A stretch of DNA of 64,000 nt from an uncultured Collinsella sp. (GCA_958437935.1 CAUBPS010000009.1:43007-107006); one strand, 5' to 3'. Shown: positions 44,038 to 53,196, numbered from the stretch's first letter. Numbers and translations: made by a program. Notes: generated from the sequence alone by a model not told the origin.

Positions 44038-45165
44038 TTAACGTACGATGGTGGTATCGGAAGTTAACGGAGCCTTGCCCAGCACCAGGATGTTCTCGGG
44101 CGTGCCGCGAAGCTCGGTGTTGGTGGGAACCACGTTGTTCTTGTCCAGAATGGCGTTCTCGACGCGGGCGCCGCTCTTGATGATGCAGCTCTGGTTGATG
44201 ATCGAGTTGGTCACCGAGGCGCCTTCCTCAACCACAACGCCGCGCGACAGGATCGAGTTGCGCACGGTGCCCTTGATGATGCAGCCGGCCGAGATGATCG
44301 AGTTGCACGCGTGGCTGCCGGTCGCATAGCGCGAAGGCGGCACGTCGTGAGCCTTGGTCAGGATCGGGCGCTCGGGGTCAAAGAGCTGGTCGGCCACGGT
44401 CTGGTCGAGCAGGTCCATGCTGCGGCGATACAGCGACTTCTCGCTAAACACGCCCACGACCTCGCCCTTGTACTCGTAGCTGCACACGTCGATGTTGCCA
44501 AAGTCGCCCTGGAGTGCCTCGAGCAGGTCCAGGTAGTCGGCGGCCTGGTAGTGGTCGATGATCTCGAGCAGCGTCTCGCGGTTGACGATGCAGCAGTCCA
44601 TGGAGGCGTTGTCGCCGTACGCGACGCCGGCGCTCACGCCCGTCAGGCGGCCGTTCTCGTTAATCTCGAGCTTGGTCTCGTCATCAACATTGCGCGTGGC
44701 CTTGCAGTACACCACGGTCATCTGGGCGCCGGAGTTCTCGTGCGCCTCGATGATGGTGTTGAGGTCCATGTTAAAGATGATGTTGGTGCCCATCATCACG
44801 ACATAGGGCTTCTCCGAGCGCTGGAACAGCGTCTTGTTGGAGATGATGTCGCGAAGCAAGAAACGCATGCCGCCCTTGGTGGTGCCATACGCGTTGCCGG
44901 GCACCATGAACAGGCCGCCCTTCTTGCGGTCTAGGCCCCAGTCCTTACCCGAGCCCACGTGGTCGATCAGCGAACGGTAGTTACCCGGCATGACGACGCC
45001 GACGGTCTTGATACCGGCATTCATCATGTTGGACAGCGGAAAGTCGATCAGACGGTAGCGGCCCAAAAACGGAACGGACGCGATGGGGCGGTCCTTGAGC
45101 AGGACGCTGCCGTAGGACGAAGAGTAGTTAGCGGTGATATAACCGATGGCCTTGCGATTGATCAT
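44038..45165 (-). CDS. glgD: Glucose-1-phosphate adenylyltransferase-like subunit GlgD
   Basis: 375 residues from MINRKAIGYI; the ATG at 45165 follows GGGGGAAT, better than the longer frame. ADP-glucose pyrophosphorylase fold with PLSNMMNAGIKTVGVVM, GSGKDWGLDRKKGGLF, YVVMMGTNIIFNMDLN, and a left-handed beta-helix at the end (SIISAGCIIKGTVRNSIL). The N-terminal GGxGxRL catalytic loop is replaced by TANYSSSYGSVLL, as in GlgD, which is a regulatory partner of GlgC. The start lies 4 bases from the glgC stop, so the two are coupled. Confidence 0.93.
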   Translation of the reverse strand: MINRKAIGYITANYSSSYGSVLLKDRPIASVPFLGRYRLIDFPLSNMMNAGIKTVGVVMPGNYRSLIDHVGSGKDWGLDRKKGGLFMVPGNAYGTTKGGMRFLLRDIISNKTLFQRSEKPYVVMMGTNIIFNMDLNTIIEAHENSGAQMTVVYCKATRNVDDETKLEINENGRLTGVSAGVAYGDNASMDCCIVNRETLLEIIDHYQAADYLDLLEALQGDFGNIDVCSYEYKGEVVGVFSEKSLYRRSMDLLDQTVADQLFDPERPILTKAHDVPPSRYATGSHACNSIISAGCIIKGTVRNSILSRGVVVEEGASVTNSIINQSCIIKSGARVENAILDKNNVVPTNTELRGTPENILVLGKAPLTSDTTIVR

Positions 45166-45169
45166 CGGA

Positions 45170-46318
45170 TCATTCCCCCTTCCCGATAACGACGTCATTT
45201 CCAACGACGGCCGTATCCTTGGTGGTATCGACAGAGCCGAGCTTCACGCCCTCTTCGACCGTGGAGTTCTCGCCCAAAATAGCGCGGCAGATGTGCGCGC
45301 CGCTCTTAACGTGCGCACCCGGCAGCAGCACGGAGTCCTCGACCACGGCGCGCTCCTCGATGATGACATCGGTCGAAAGGATCGAGTGGCGAGCGGTGCC
45401 GTAGATTTTGCAGCCGTTGGAGACCAGGCAGTCGTCCAGGCGGCCGTCCGGTCCAATGTAGTGCGGCGGACGCGTGGTGATGTTGGACATGATGGGGAAG
45501 TGCTTGTCGAACAGGTCGAACTCGGGGTTGTTGCCCAGCAGGTCCATCGAGGTCTCGTGGAAGCTGGCGATGGTGCCGACGTCCTTCCAAAAGCCATGGA
45601 ACTCGTAGCTGTACAGGCGCTTGTTCTCGCCGAGCAGCTTGGGGATGATGTCCTTGCCAAAGTCGTGGCTCGAGCGCTGGTCCAGAGCGTCCTCCTCGAG
45701 CGCCTCGATCAGCACGTCGGCCGAGAAGATGTAGATGCCCATGGAAGCGAGGTTCGAATCGGGCTTATCGGGCTTCTCGGTGAACTTGGTGATGCGGCCG
45801 TCCTCGGGGTCGGTGGTCAGGATGCCAAAGCGGCTGGCCTCCTCCCACGGCACGGGCATAACGCTCACCGTGAGGTCGGCGTTGTTCTCAATGTGCGTCT
45901 TGAGCATCTTGCGGTAATCCATGCGATACAGGTGGTCGCCCGAAAGAATCAGGACGTACTTGGGGTCGTTGGCCTTGATGTAGTCGAGGTTCTGCGTAAT
46001 GGCGTCGGCCGTGCCCGCATACCAGGCGCCGCCGGTCTGCGTCTCGTACGGCGGCAGGATCGACACGCCGCCGTCACGGCTGTCCAGATCCCAAGCCTCG
46101 CCGGAGCCCACGTAGGCATGCAGCAGATAGGGGCGATACTGCGTCAGAACGCCCACCGTGTCGATGCCCGAGTTGGAGCAGTTGGACAGCGAAAAGTCGA
46201 TAATGCGGAACTTGCCACCAAAGCTAACCGCCGGCTTAGCGATCTTTTGGGTGAGTGCCCCCAATCGACTGCCCTGTCCTCCTGCGAGGAGCATCGCGAT
46301 GCATTCTTTCTTACTCAT
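45170..46318 (-). CDS. glgC: Glucose-1-phosphate adenylyltransferase
   Basis: 382 residues; the ATG follows AAGGAGA. The catalytic loop MLLAGGQGSRLGALTQKIAKPAVSFGG is intact, with FSLSNCSNSGIDTVGVLTQY, GTADAITQNLDYI, ILSGDHLYRMDY and FHGFWKDVGTIASFHE, then a hexapeptide-repeat beta-helix. It makes ADP-glucose from glucose-1-phosphate and ATP, the first committed step for GlgA. It lies between glgP and glgD. Confidence 0.96.
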   Translation of the reverse strand: MSKKECIAMLLAGGQGSRLGALTQKIAKPAVSFGGKFRIIDFSLSNCSNSGIDTVGVLTQYRPYLLHAYVGSGEAWDLDSRDGGVSILPPYETQTGGAWYAGTADAITQNLDYIKANDPKYVLILSGDHLYRMDYRKMLKTHIENNADLTVSVMPVPWEEASRFGILTTDPEDGRITKFTEKPDKPDSNLASMGIYIFSADVLIEALEEDALDQRSSHDFGKDIIPKLLGENKRLYSYEFHGFWKDVGTIASFHETSMDLLGNNPEFDLFDKHFPIMSNITTRPPHYIGPDGRLDDCLVSNGCKIYGTARHSILSTDVIIEERAVVEDSVLLPGAHVKSGAHICRAILGENSTVEEGVKLGSVDTTKDTAVVGNDVVIGKGE

Positions 46319-46424
46319 CGATTTCTCCTTCTGTCATCGATGTTCCTAAACCCATTAGCAACGGGCGCGGCGCTCGGTCGTGCCCGTCGAGTAATGCCGT
46401 GCGGCAAAGGGAGCTCGCGCGCCT

Positions 46425-48851
46425 TTATGCGTGCCAGATCTCGTCGCGGTACTCGCGAATGGTGCGGTCGCTCGAGAACCAGCCGGAGGAGGCGGTGTTG
46501 AGCAGGGCCTTGCGGTTCCAGGTCTCCTGGTCGCCGTAGCTGTTCGTGAGCTTCTCCCATGCATCCACGTAGCTGCGGAAATCGGCCATGACCAAGTCGG
46601 GGTCGTTGTTGTTCATGAGCTCGTTGTAGATGCTCTCGAAGTTGCCCGAAAGACCCGCAAAGGTGTTGTCCTTGAGCTCGTCCATCACGCGGCCCAGACG
46701 CTCGCGGTCGCCGTTGAGGGTATCCCACGCAAAGTAGCTGTTGGATGCCCAGAGCTGCTCGACCTCGGGAGCGGTCAGGCCAAAGATGGCCTCGTTCTCG
46801 CGGCCGGCCAGGTCGGCGATCTCGATGTTGGCGCCGTCGAGGGTGCCCAGCGTAATGGCGCCGTTCATCATGAGTTTCATGTTGGACGTGCCCGAGGCCT
46901 CCTTGCCGGCCGTGGAAATCTGCTCCGAGATCTCGGCGGCGGGGTAGATGAGCTGGGCGTTGCTCACGCGGAAGTTGGGGATAAAGCAGACCTTCATGAC
47001 CTCGTTCACGCGCGGGTCGTTGTTGACGACCTCGGCGACGGAGTTGATAAGACGGATGGTTTCCTTGGCAAAGGTGTAGCTCGAGGCAGCCTTGCCGCTA
47101 AAGATGAAGGTCGTCGGCGTCACGTGGAAGTTGGGATCGGCGATGCGACGGTTGTAGATGTCCATCACCTTCATGATGTTCATGAGCTGGCGCTTGTAGG
47201 CGTGGAAGCGCTTCACCTGAACATCAAAGACGGTGTTGGGATCGATAACCAGACCGGTCTCGGCCTTGACGTAGGCGGCCAGGCGCTCCTTGTTGGCGCG
47301 CTTGGAGGCACCCACGGCCTTCAGGAACTCGGTGTCGTTCTGGAATTCCTTGAGCTTCTCCAGCTCAAAGGCGTCCTTGAGCCAGCCATCGCCGATTGCC
47401 TCGGTGACGAGCTTGGCATAGGTGGGGTTGGCCTCGGCAAAGAAGCGACGGTGCGAGATGCCGTTGGTCTTGTTGTTGAACTTCTCGGGCGTCAGGGCAT
47501 AGAAGTCTTTGAGCACGATGTTCTTGATGATGTCGGAGTGGATCTTTGCCACGCCGTTGACGCTGTGGCTGCAGATCACAGACAGGTTGGCCATGCGAAT
47601 CTCGCCGTCCCACAGGATGGCGGTCTGGCGCAGACGCTCCTGCCAGCCCTCCTGCGTGGTGTCGAACGACTCGTGCCAACGACGGCTGATCTCGTCGATG
47701 ATCTGGTACACACGGGGGAGGAGCTTGGAGAACGTGCCGATGGGCCACTTCTCCAGAGCCTCGGGCAGGATGGTGTGGTTGGTGTAGCTCACGACCTGCG
47801 TCACGATGTTCCAGGCGTCGTCCCACTCGAGCTTCTTCTCGTCGATGAGGATGCGCATGAGCTCGGGGCCGCACATGGCGGGGTGGGTGTCGTTGGTGTG
47901 GATGGCCACAAACTGCGGCAGCAGCTCCCAGTTCTCGCCGTGCTCCTTCTCAAAGGTGTCGAGCAGGCTGTAGATACCGGCCGAGACAAACAGGTACTCC
48001 TGCTTCAGACGCAGCAGACGGCCGTGCTCGCCGGCGTCGTTGGGGTAGAGGATGGCGCTGATGGCCTCGGCCTCGGCGCGCTCGGCGTCGGCCAGGGCGT
48101 AGTCGCCGCGGTTGAAGGCCTCCAGGTCAAAGTGCTCCTCGACCGGCTCGGCGGCCCAGACGCGCAGCTTGTTGACGGTCTCGCCGGCATAGCCCACCAC
48201 GGGGATGTCGTAAGGAACGGCCAGGATGTCCTGCGTGTCCACCGTGCGGTAGAACGTGCGGCCGTCCTCCTCAAAGCCCTCAACATGGCCACCAAACTTG
48301 ATGGTTACGGCCTTGTCCTGACGGCGGACCTCCCAGGGATAGCCGTGGGTGAGCCACTCGTCGGTGGTCTCGACCTGACTGCCGTTGACGATCTCCTGCT
48401 TAAACAGGCCGTAGCGGTAGCGCATGCCGTTGCCGTAGCCGGCGATGCCCTCGGCTGCCATGGAATCCAGGAAGCATGCTGCCAGGCGGCCCAGGCCACC
48501 GTTGCCCAGAGCCGGATCGGGCTCCTGGTTCTCGATGACGGAAAGGTCGAAGCCCATGTCGTCGAGCGCCTCGGCGACCATATCGCGCACGCCAAAGTTG
48601 AGCAGGTAGTTGTCGAGCAGGCGACCGATCAAAAACTCGATCGAGAAGTAGTACACGCGCTTCTTGCCCTCGGCGGTCACACGGGCGTCGCTCTTGGTGG
48701 CAACGGTGCGCGCCTTCTCGGCCACGAGCTTGGCCAGGGCGTTAAAGCGGTCGAGGTCGCTGGCGGCCTCGACGCTCTTGCCGCTGATGCTCATGACGGC
48801 ATCGCGATAGAGCTCGGTAAACTCTTGCTTGTTGTCGAAGATCTTATTCAT
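46425..48851 (-). CDS. glgP: Glycogen phosphorylase
   Basis: 808 residues; the ATG at 48851 follows GGAAAGGA. GT35 fold with PALGNGGLGRLAACFLDSMA, GYGNGMRYRYGLFKQ, HTNDTHPA, NGISHRRFFAEANP, VQVKRFHAYKRQLMNI, and the PLP lysine in EASGTSNMKLMMNGAITLGTLDGANIEI. It releases glucose-1-phosphate from glycogen. Clustering with synthesis genes means storage and use are run from one operon. No tail like that of GlgA or GlgB. Confidence 0.96.
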   Translation of the reverse strand: MNKIFDNKQEFTELYRDAVMSISGKSVEAASDLDRFNALAKLVAEKARTVATKSDARVTAEGKKRVYYFSIEFLIGRLLDNYLLNFGVRDMVAEALDDMGFDLSVIENQEPDPALGNGGLGRLAACFLDSMAAEGIAGYGNGMRYRYGLFKQEIVNGSQVETTDEWLTHGYPWEVRRQDKAVTIKFGGHVEGFEEDGRTFYRTVDTQDILAVPYDIPVVGYAGETVNKLRVWAAEPVEEHFDLEAFNRGDYALADAERAEAEAISAILYPNDAGEHGRLLRLKQEYLFVSAGIYSLLDTFEKEHGENWELLPQFVAIHTNDTHPAMCGPELMRILIDEKKLEWDDAWNIVTQVVSYTNHTILPEALEKWPIGTFSKLLPRVYQIIDEISRRWHESFDTTQEGWQERLRQTAILWDGEIRMANLSVICSHSVNGVAKIHSDIIKNIVLKDFYALTPEKFNNKTNGISHRRFFAEANPTYAKLVTEAIGDGWLKDAFELEKLKEFQNDTEFLKAVGASKRANKERLAAYVKAETGLVIDPNTVFDVQVKRFHAYKRQLMNIMKVMDIYNRRIADPNFHVTPTTFIFSGKAASSYTFAKETIRLINSVAEVVNNDPRVNEVMKVCFIPNFRVSNAQLIYPAAEISEQISTAGKEASGTSNMKLMMNGAITLGTLDGANIEIADLAGRENEAIFGLTAPEVEQLWASNSYFAWDTLNGDRERLGRVMDELKDNTFAGLSGNFESIYNELMNNNDPDLVMADFRSYVDAWEKLTNSYGDQETWNRKALLNTASSGWFSSDRTIREYRDEIWHA

Positions 48852-48943
48852 ACGTTCCTTTCCCCCGGGGATATCTCCCGGAACGGTTATGACTTACATC
48901 CTACGCCCCAGCGGGGCGGGTAATTACAGCTGTAACGGCTTTG

Positions 48944-51214
48944 TTACGCATCCTTGGCAGACGTCTTAACAGAAGCAGACTTGGTCTTGGTAGCGCCCTT
49001 TTTGGCAGCCGGCTTCTTGGCTGCGGCCTTAGCAGCGGGCTTTGCAGCAGCCTTAGCCTTGGTCGTCGTAGCCTTCGCCTTAGCGGGTGCCTTCTTGGCC
49101 GCAGCAGCCTTGGGCTTCACCGAGGACGTGCGCTTGCGCGTCGCCTTCTTGGGCTCCTCAACCGCCGGCGGCTTGTAGCTGCTGGGGCCACGGCGCTTAA
49201 GCACCACGCCGGCCAGGCCGGGCACCTTGATCTCGATGGAGTCCATCTGCCCGTTCCAGGGATAGGGCTCGCTGGAGCAAGTGTAGGGCTCCTCGCCGGC
49301 ATAGCCGCTGCCGCCAAACTCGGGACGGTCGGAGTCGAAGATGACCTCCCAGTCACCCTCGCGCGGCACGCCCACGCGGAAGCTCTCGTAGCTCGCCGGG
49401 TCAAAGTTGATCAGGATCACCAGGTCGTCGTCGATGTCCTCGCCCTGGCGCACAAAGCTCACGATGGACTGCTTGGAGTTGTCCGCATCGATCCAGGTAA
49501 AGCCGTCGTCGGTGTAGCCGCGCTCGTACAGGGCGGGCTCGGCGGTGTACAGGTGGTTGAGCGCCTTAATGAACGCCTGATGATGACGGTGGGTCTCGTA
49601 CTCCTCGGTGAGGAACCACTGGATGGACTCGTAGTAGCGCCACTCAATAAACTGGCCGATCTCGTTGCCCATAAAGTTGAGCTTGGCACCGGGGTGCGTC
49701 ATCTGGTAGAAGGCCAGCGTGCGCAGGCCAGCAAACTGGCGCCACCAGTCGCCCGGCATGCGGCCGATCAGCGAGCACTTTCCGTGCACGACCTCATCGT
49801 GACTCAACGGGCAGATAAAGTTCTCGGTAAAGGCGTACATGATGGAGAACGTGAGCAGGCCGTGGTTGCCGGGGCGCCATGGAAAATCGGTCTGCATGTA
49901 GTGCAGGGTGTCGTTCATCCAGCCCATGTCCCACTTGTAGTGGAAGCCCAGGCCGCCGTCCTGCGGCGGATAGGTCACGAGCGGCCACGCGGTGGATTCC
50001 TCGGCCATCATCATCACGTCGGGGTAGTGCGCCTCCACAGCGCAGTTGACCTGACGGATAAACGCGCTGGCGTCCAGGTCCTCCTCGGTACCGTACTTGT
50101 TGAACTTCTTTTGGCCGGGATCGTCAATGCCAAAGTTGAGGTACAGCATGCTGGACACGCCGTCCATGCGAATGCCGTCCACGTGGAAGTTCTCGAGCCA
50201 GTACAGCACGTTGGAGACCAGGAAGGAGCGGACCTCGCCGCGGGCGAAGTCAAACTTATGCGTGCCCCAGTTGGGGTGAATCTCGTGCTCAAACAGCATG
50301 TGGCCGTTAAAGGTGGCAAGGCCGTGGGAGTCGGCGCAAAAACCGCCGGGCACCCAGTCCATGATCACGCCGATGCCCGCCTCGTGGCACGCATCGATAA
50401 AGTGCATGAGCTGCTGCGGGTTGCCGTAGCGCGACGTGGCAGCATAGTAACCGGTCGTCTGGTAACCCCAGGAGCCATCGAAGGGATGCTCCATGAGCGG
50501 CATGACCTCGATGTGCGTATAGCCCATGTCGCGCACGTAGTCCACGAGCTCTACCGACAAGTCGTCGTAGGTGTAGAACTCGCCGCGCTGCGCGGGGAAG
50601 GGATCCATGGGACCGGGGTAGTTGCCGTACTCGTCCGGCTCGCCCTGTGGCGCGTCGCCGTGGCGCTTCCACGAACCAATATGCACCTCGTAGATGTTCA
50701 GCGGCTGCGACATGTGGTTATGGCCGGCGCGGCGCTTGAGCCACGCGGCATCGTTCCACTTGTAGCCGTCCAGGCTCCACAGCACACTCGCCGTACCCGG
50801 AGGGCACTCGGCCTTAAAGGCGTACGGATCGGCCTTGTAGAGCTTTTCGCCCTCGTTGGTCTCGATCAGATACTTATACAGCTGGCCCTGCTCGGCGCCA
50901 GGAATAAAGCCTTCCCAGATAGCGCTCGTATGCACGGGCACCAGCGGGTTGGCTTCTTCATCCCAGTCGTTAAATTCGCCAATGACATGAACGCTCTTTA
51001 CATCGGGCGCCCAAACGCAAAAACGCCAGCCGCGCGTACGATTCTGCGTGTCGGGGTGCGCGCCCATCTTTTCCCAGCTGCGCTCCCACATACCGATGCC
51101 AAACAGATAGACATCGTCCTTTGAGAGCTCCGGTGCGTGCGGGGCGGCTTTACGGGTTGCGGGCTTTTTGGCCGTTGGCTTTAGCTTTGTATCGCTCACG
51201 TTTGATCCCATCAT
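48944..51214 (-). CDS. glgB: 1,4-alpha-glucan branching enzyme with basic H1-like tail
   Basis: 756 residues; the ATG at 51214 or 51211 is possible and the ribosome site is weak. Residues 1-35 include a Lys-rich patch (KLKPTAKKPATRKAA). A CBM48-like domain follows (WRFCVWAPDVKSVHVIGEFNDWD), then the GH13 barrel with YTHIEVMPLMEHPFDGSWGYQTTGYYA, VDGIRMDGVSSMLY (nucleophile), VMMMAEESTAWP (acid/base) and CPLSHDEVVHGK. After the beta domain, about residues 685-756 are a basic tail of the AKKAPAKAKATTTKAKAAA type. It introduces alpha-1,6 branches. First gene of the glg operon, 92 bases ahead of glgP. Confidence 0.95.
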   Translation of the reverse strand: MMGSNVSDTKLKPTAKKPATRKAAPHAPELSKDDVYLFGIGMWERSWEKMGAHPDTQNRTRGWRFCVWAPDVKSVHVIGEFNDWDEEANPLVPVHTSAIWEGFIPGAEQGQLYKYLIETNEGEKLYKADPYAFKAECPPGTASVLWSLDGYKWNDAAWLKRRAGHNHMSQPLNIYEVHIGSWKRHGDAPQGEPDEYGNYPGPMDPFPAQRGEFYTYDDLSVELVDYVRDMGYTHIEVMPLMEHPFDGSWGYQTTGYYAATSRYGNPQQLMHFIDACHEAGIGVIMDWVPGGFCADSHGLATFNGHMLFEHEIHPNWGTHKFDFARGEVRSFLVSNVLYWLENFHVDGIRMDGVSSMLYLNFGIDDPGQKKFNKYGTEEDLDASAFIRQVNCAVEAHYPDVMMMAEESTAWPLVTYPPQDGGLGFHYKWDMGWMNDTLHYMQTDFPWRPGNHGLLTFSIMYAFTENFICPLSHDEVVHGKCSLIGRMPGDWWRQFAGLRTLAFYQMTHPGAKLNFMGNEIGQFIEWRYYESIQWFLTEEYETHRHHQAFIKALNHLYTAEPALYERGYTDDGFTWIDADNSKQSIVSFVRQGEDIDDDLVILINFDPASYESFRVGVPREGDWEVIFDSDRPEFGGSGYAGEEPYTCSSEPYPWNGQMDSIEIKVPGLAGVVLKRRGPSSYKPPAVEEPKKATRKRTSSVKPKAAAAKKAPAKAKATTTKAKAAAKPAAKAAAKKPAAKKGATKTKSASVKTSAKDA

Positions 51215-51299
51215 GACGCGGCAGCGTGTTGCCTTGGTGACTAAATGCGAAAGGTCCAGGGCTGCACGAATCGAAGGGACGGCGATAGTTCTATGATTC

Positions 51300-51345
51300 G
51301 TTCCACCTCGCGTGCTCGGTGGAACTTTCGGCAGAAACTACCATA
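51300..51345 (-). promoter_or_regulatory. Candidate glgB promoter and leader hairpin
   Basis: On the minus strand TGTTATGGT at about 51340-51348 fits an extended -10 element; the -35 is not clear. Downstream of it a hairpin GTTCCACC / GGTGGAAC (51300-51325) lies in the glgB leader. The 331-base gap between glgB and the HAD gene contains only these and the operator boxes. Confidence 0.35.
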
Positions 51346-51435
51346 ACACCTGTACATTACTTTTATGGAGGAAAGTGGTTTTGCGGTGGCTTTTAATCGG
51401 TGAGCGCCATGTTTAGACCACTGGCAGAATTGCGA

Positions 51436-51523
51436 TGGTAAAACTCTTGACAGTTTTACCAATTAGGGTTTTTAGATTGTTAGTTTGACGTTTGGTAAAA
51501 CGTTTTTAGCAGGATGTTTACCA
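51436..51523. promoter_or_regulatory. Candidate operator cluster and promoter for the HAD gene
   Basis: A perfect inverted repeat, TGGTAAAACT at 51436-51445 and AGTTTTACCA at 51452-51461, whose spacer overlaps a consensus -35 TTGACA at 51447-51452; the matching -10 (TTTTAG at 51470) is weak. A further TGGTAAAACG lies at 51493-51502 and GTTTACCA at 51516-51523. Binding there would block transcription of the HAD gene and possibly the divergent glgB. The same boxes stand before the GH13-GH77 gene. Confidence 0.55.
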
Positions 51524-51545
51524 TTTGACATCGAAAGGTTCGTAT

Positions 51546-52235
51546 ATGTCCCAGACCGCCGCCCTCAACGTCGCTTTTATTTTCGATTGCGACGGCACGT
51601 TGGTGAACAGTACCCCCGTTTGGAGCTACGCCCAGCCCGAGTTATTGCGCCGCCACAGGGTTGACGTGACGGTTGACGACTTTGCCCAATTTGAGCACCT
51701 GTCGCTCGAGGACGAGTGTCAGGCCTACCACGACACATGGGGCATTGGCACAAATGGCGAGGAATTGTATCGCGAACTGTGCGAGATTTTGATTGATGGG
51801 TACTCCAAGGTGCCGCCGCGCGAGGGTCTGCTGGCATTTTTGAAGCAGGCGCAGGAGGCCGGTATTGCCATGTGCGTGGCTACGTCTACGCCGGCCGAGC
51901 TCGTACAGTCCGCACTGGCCGGTGCCGGGCTCGATGCCTATATGGAGTTTATTACCACGACGGGCGAGGCGGGACGTTCCAAGCAGTTCCCGGACGTGTA
52001 TGAACTTGCGTTGCGTTGCTTGGAGGAGCGTCATGGGTGCAAGTTCGTTCGCACCTGGGTGTTTGAGGATGCGGTCTTTGGCCTTAAGAGCTCTGGTGCC
52101 GCGGGCTTTAAGCGCGTGGGCATCTATGACCCGCACGGCCGTATGGAGCGCGATGACGTGCAAGCTAACTGCGAGGTCTTTATCGACAGCTATGAAGAGC
52201 TTAACCTGGCCCGCGTGCTTTCGTTTGAGGGATAG
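51546..52235 (+). CDS. HAD-superfamily phosphatase, beta-phosphoglucomutase-like
   Basis: 229 residues from MSQTAALNVA; the ATG at 51546 follows GAAAGG, better than the TTG at 51525. Motif I is FIFDCDGTLVNSTPVW, motif II ATSTPAEL, motif III and IV lie around KQFPDVYELAL and TWVFEDAVFGLKSSGAAGF. The cap is helical (subfamily IA). The family covers sugar-phosphate phosphatases and phosphoglucomutases. The position next to the glycogen module and behind TGGTAAAAC boxes suggests a sugar phosphate substrate, but this is inference only. Confidence 0.85.
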   Translation: MSQTAALNVAFIFDCDGTLVNSTPVWSYAQPELLRRHRVDVTVDDFAQFEHLSLEDECQAYHDTWGIGTNGEELYRELCEILIDGYSKVPPREGLLAFLKQAQEAGIAMCVATSTPAELVQSALAGAGLDAYMEFITTTGEAGRSKQFPDVYELALRCLEERHGCKFVRTWVFEDAVFGLKSSGAAGFKRVGIYDPHGRMERDDVQANCEVFIDSYEELNLARVLSFEG

Positions 52236-52244
52236 GCGAGGGCT

Positions 52245-52886
52245 GTGGCTTGCAAGGTATTAGTAGTATGCGGCTCGCCGGTGGTGGCGAGCGCTGATTT
52301 GTTACGTAGGCTAGCAGGGGAGTGCGACCACGTTGTCGCCGTGGACCGCGGCTTGGACGCGCTACTGGGCGCGGGGCTGAGCTGTGACGTCTACGTCGGC
52401 GACGCCGACACCGTAAGCGATGCCGGCCGCGCCCTGGTCGATGCCGCTGAAGACTTTGAGGTAGAGCGCCACAACCCCTACAAGGACTACACCGATCTGG
52501 CCCTAGCCCTAGACACCATCCGCCGCCGCTGGCCCGGAGCCGAAGTATACGCAACTTGCGCCACCGGAGGCCGCCCCGACATGGCCCTTAGCGTCCTAGG
52601 CCTACTATCAGCCTACATCGACGCCCCCGTCTGGATCTGCGAAGACGAAACAACGGCCCGCATCCTTCATGCAGACGAGTCTTGGACCATCCAGGGCGTC
52701 GAAGGCAAAACCTTCTCCATAGTCGCAATCGCCCCAAATACAGTGGTTAGCGAACAAGGCCTAGAATGGGAACTAGACCACGCCAAGTTAGGCCTACTAG
52801 CCGACACCGGCATCAGCAACGTCGTCAGGGGAACGACCAAGATCCAAGTCCACACCGGCACCGCCATCGCTTACCTCTATGAGTAG
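52245..52886 (+). CDS. thiN: Thiamine pyrophosphokinase
   Basis: 213 residues from a GTG at 52245. DHVVAVDRGLDALLGAGLSCDVYVGDADTVSD, then HNPYKDYTDLALALDTI (the Lys/Asp/Thr-Asp motif), TCATGGRPDMALSVLGLL, and a C-terminal SIVAIAPNTVVSEQGLEWEL...SNVVRG, typical of the family. It forms thiamine diphosphate from thiamine and ATP. Codon use shifts midway to unusual codons such as CTA and TTA. Its stop codon lies inside the direct repeat that follows. Confidence 0.93.
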   Translation: MACKVLVVCGSPVVASADLLRRLAGECDHVVAVDRGLDALLGAGLSCDVYVGDADTVSDAGRALVDAAEDFEVERHNPYKDYTDLALALDTIRRRWPGAEVYATCATGGRPDMALSVLGLLSAYIDAPVWICEDETTARILHADESWTIQGVEGKTFSIVAIAPNTVVSEQGLEWELDHAKLGLLADTGISNVVRGTTKIQVHTGTAIAYLYE

Positions 52887-53011
52887 GGATTTTCGGGACT
52901 GGCCATAAAATTGCGCACTGGCGTGAGTAGGGATTTTTGGGACTGGCCTTAAAATTGCGCACTGGCCAAAGGCCAGGGTGAAATTTTAGGACCTGTCCCA
53001 AAAATCCCGTA
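52881..53011. repeat. Tandem direct repeat with an inverted partner
   Basis: Two 42-base units (52881-52922 and 52925-52966) differ at two positions; both start GAGTAGGGATTTT and contain GGGACTGGCC. An inverted, imperfect partner follows at 52977-53011 (GACCTGTCCCAAAAATCCC). The first unit includes the last codon and stop of thiN. Nothing else lies between thiN and the tRNA. Confidence 0.85.
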
Positions 53012-53081
53012 AGGCGGAAAATCAACCCAAATTTCCCCCTTGCATCCCCGAACACATTCCCCTATAGTATCTCCTCGTCAC

Positions 53082-53157
53082 GGGGGCGTAGCTCAGCTGG
53101 GAGAGCGCTTGACTGGCAGTCAAGAGGTCAGGGGTTCGATCCCCCTCGTCTCCACCA
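53082..53157 (+). tRNA. tRNA-Ala (GGC)
   Basis: 76 bases including an encoded CCA. Acceptor arms GGGGGCG and CGTCTCC pair with two G-U pairs. The D-arm is GCTCAGCTGGGAGAGC. The anticodon stem CTTGA/TCAAG carries the loop CTGGCAG, giving anticodon GGC for alanine. The T-arm has GGTTCGATCCC. It is a possible integration site, but no attachment repeat was seen in the polysaccharide locus within this window. Confidence 0.96.
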
Positions 53158-53168
53158 TTGTGAATGTA

Positions 53169-53196
53169 GAGCCTTCGGGAAACCGAAGGCTCTTTT
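53169..53196 (+). terminator. Terminator of tRNA-Ala
   Basis: Perfect stem GAGCCTTCGG / CCGAAGGCTC around GAAA, followed by TTTT, 12 bases after the tRNA. Confidence 0.92.

Noticed and set aside
46431..51124. Very long plus-strand frames opposite glgP and glgB (830 and 727 codons)
   Set aside because: They are antisense to strongly conserved enzymes and only remain open because of GC-rich codon bias.
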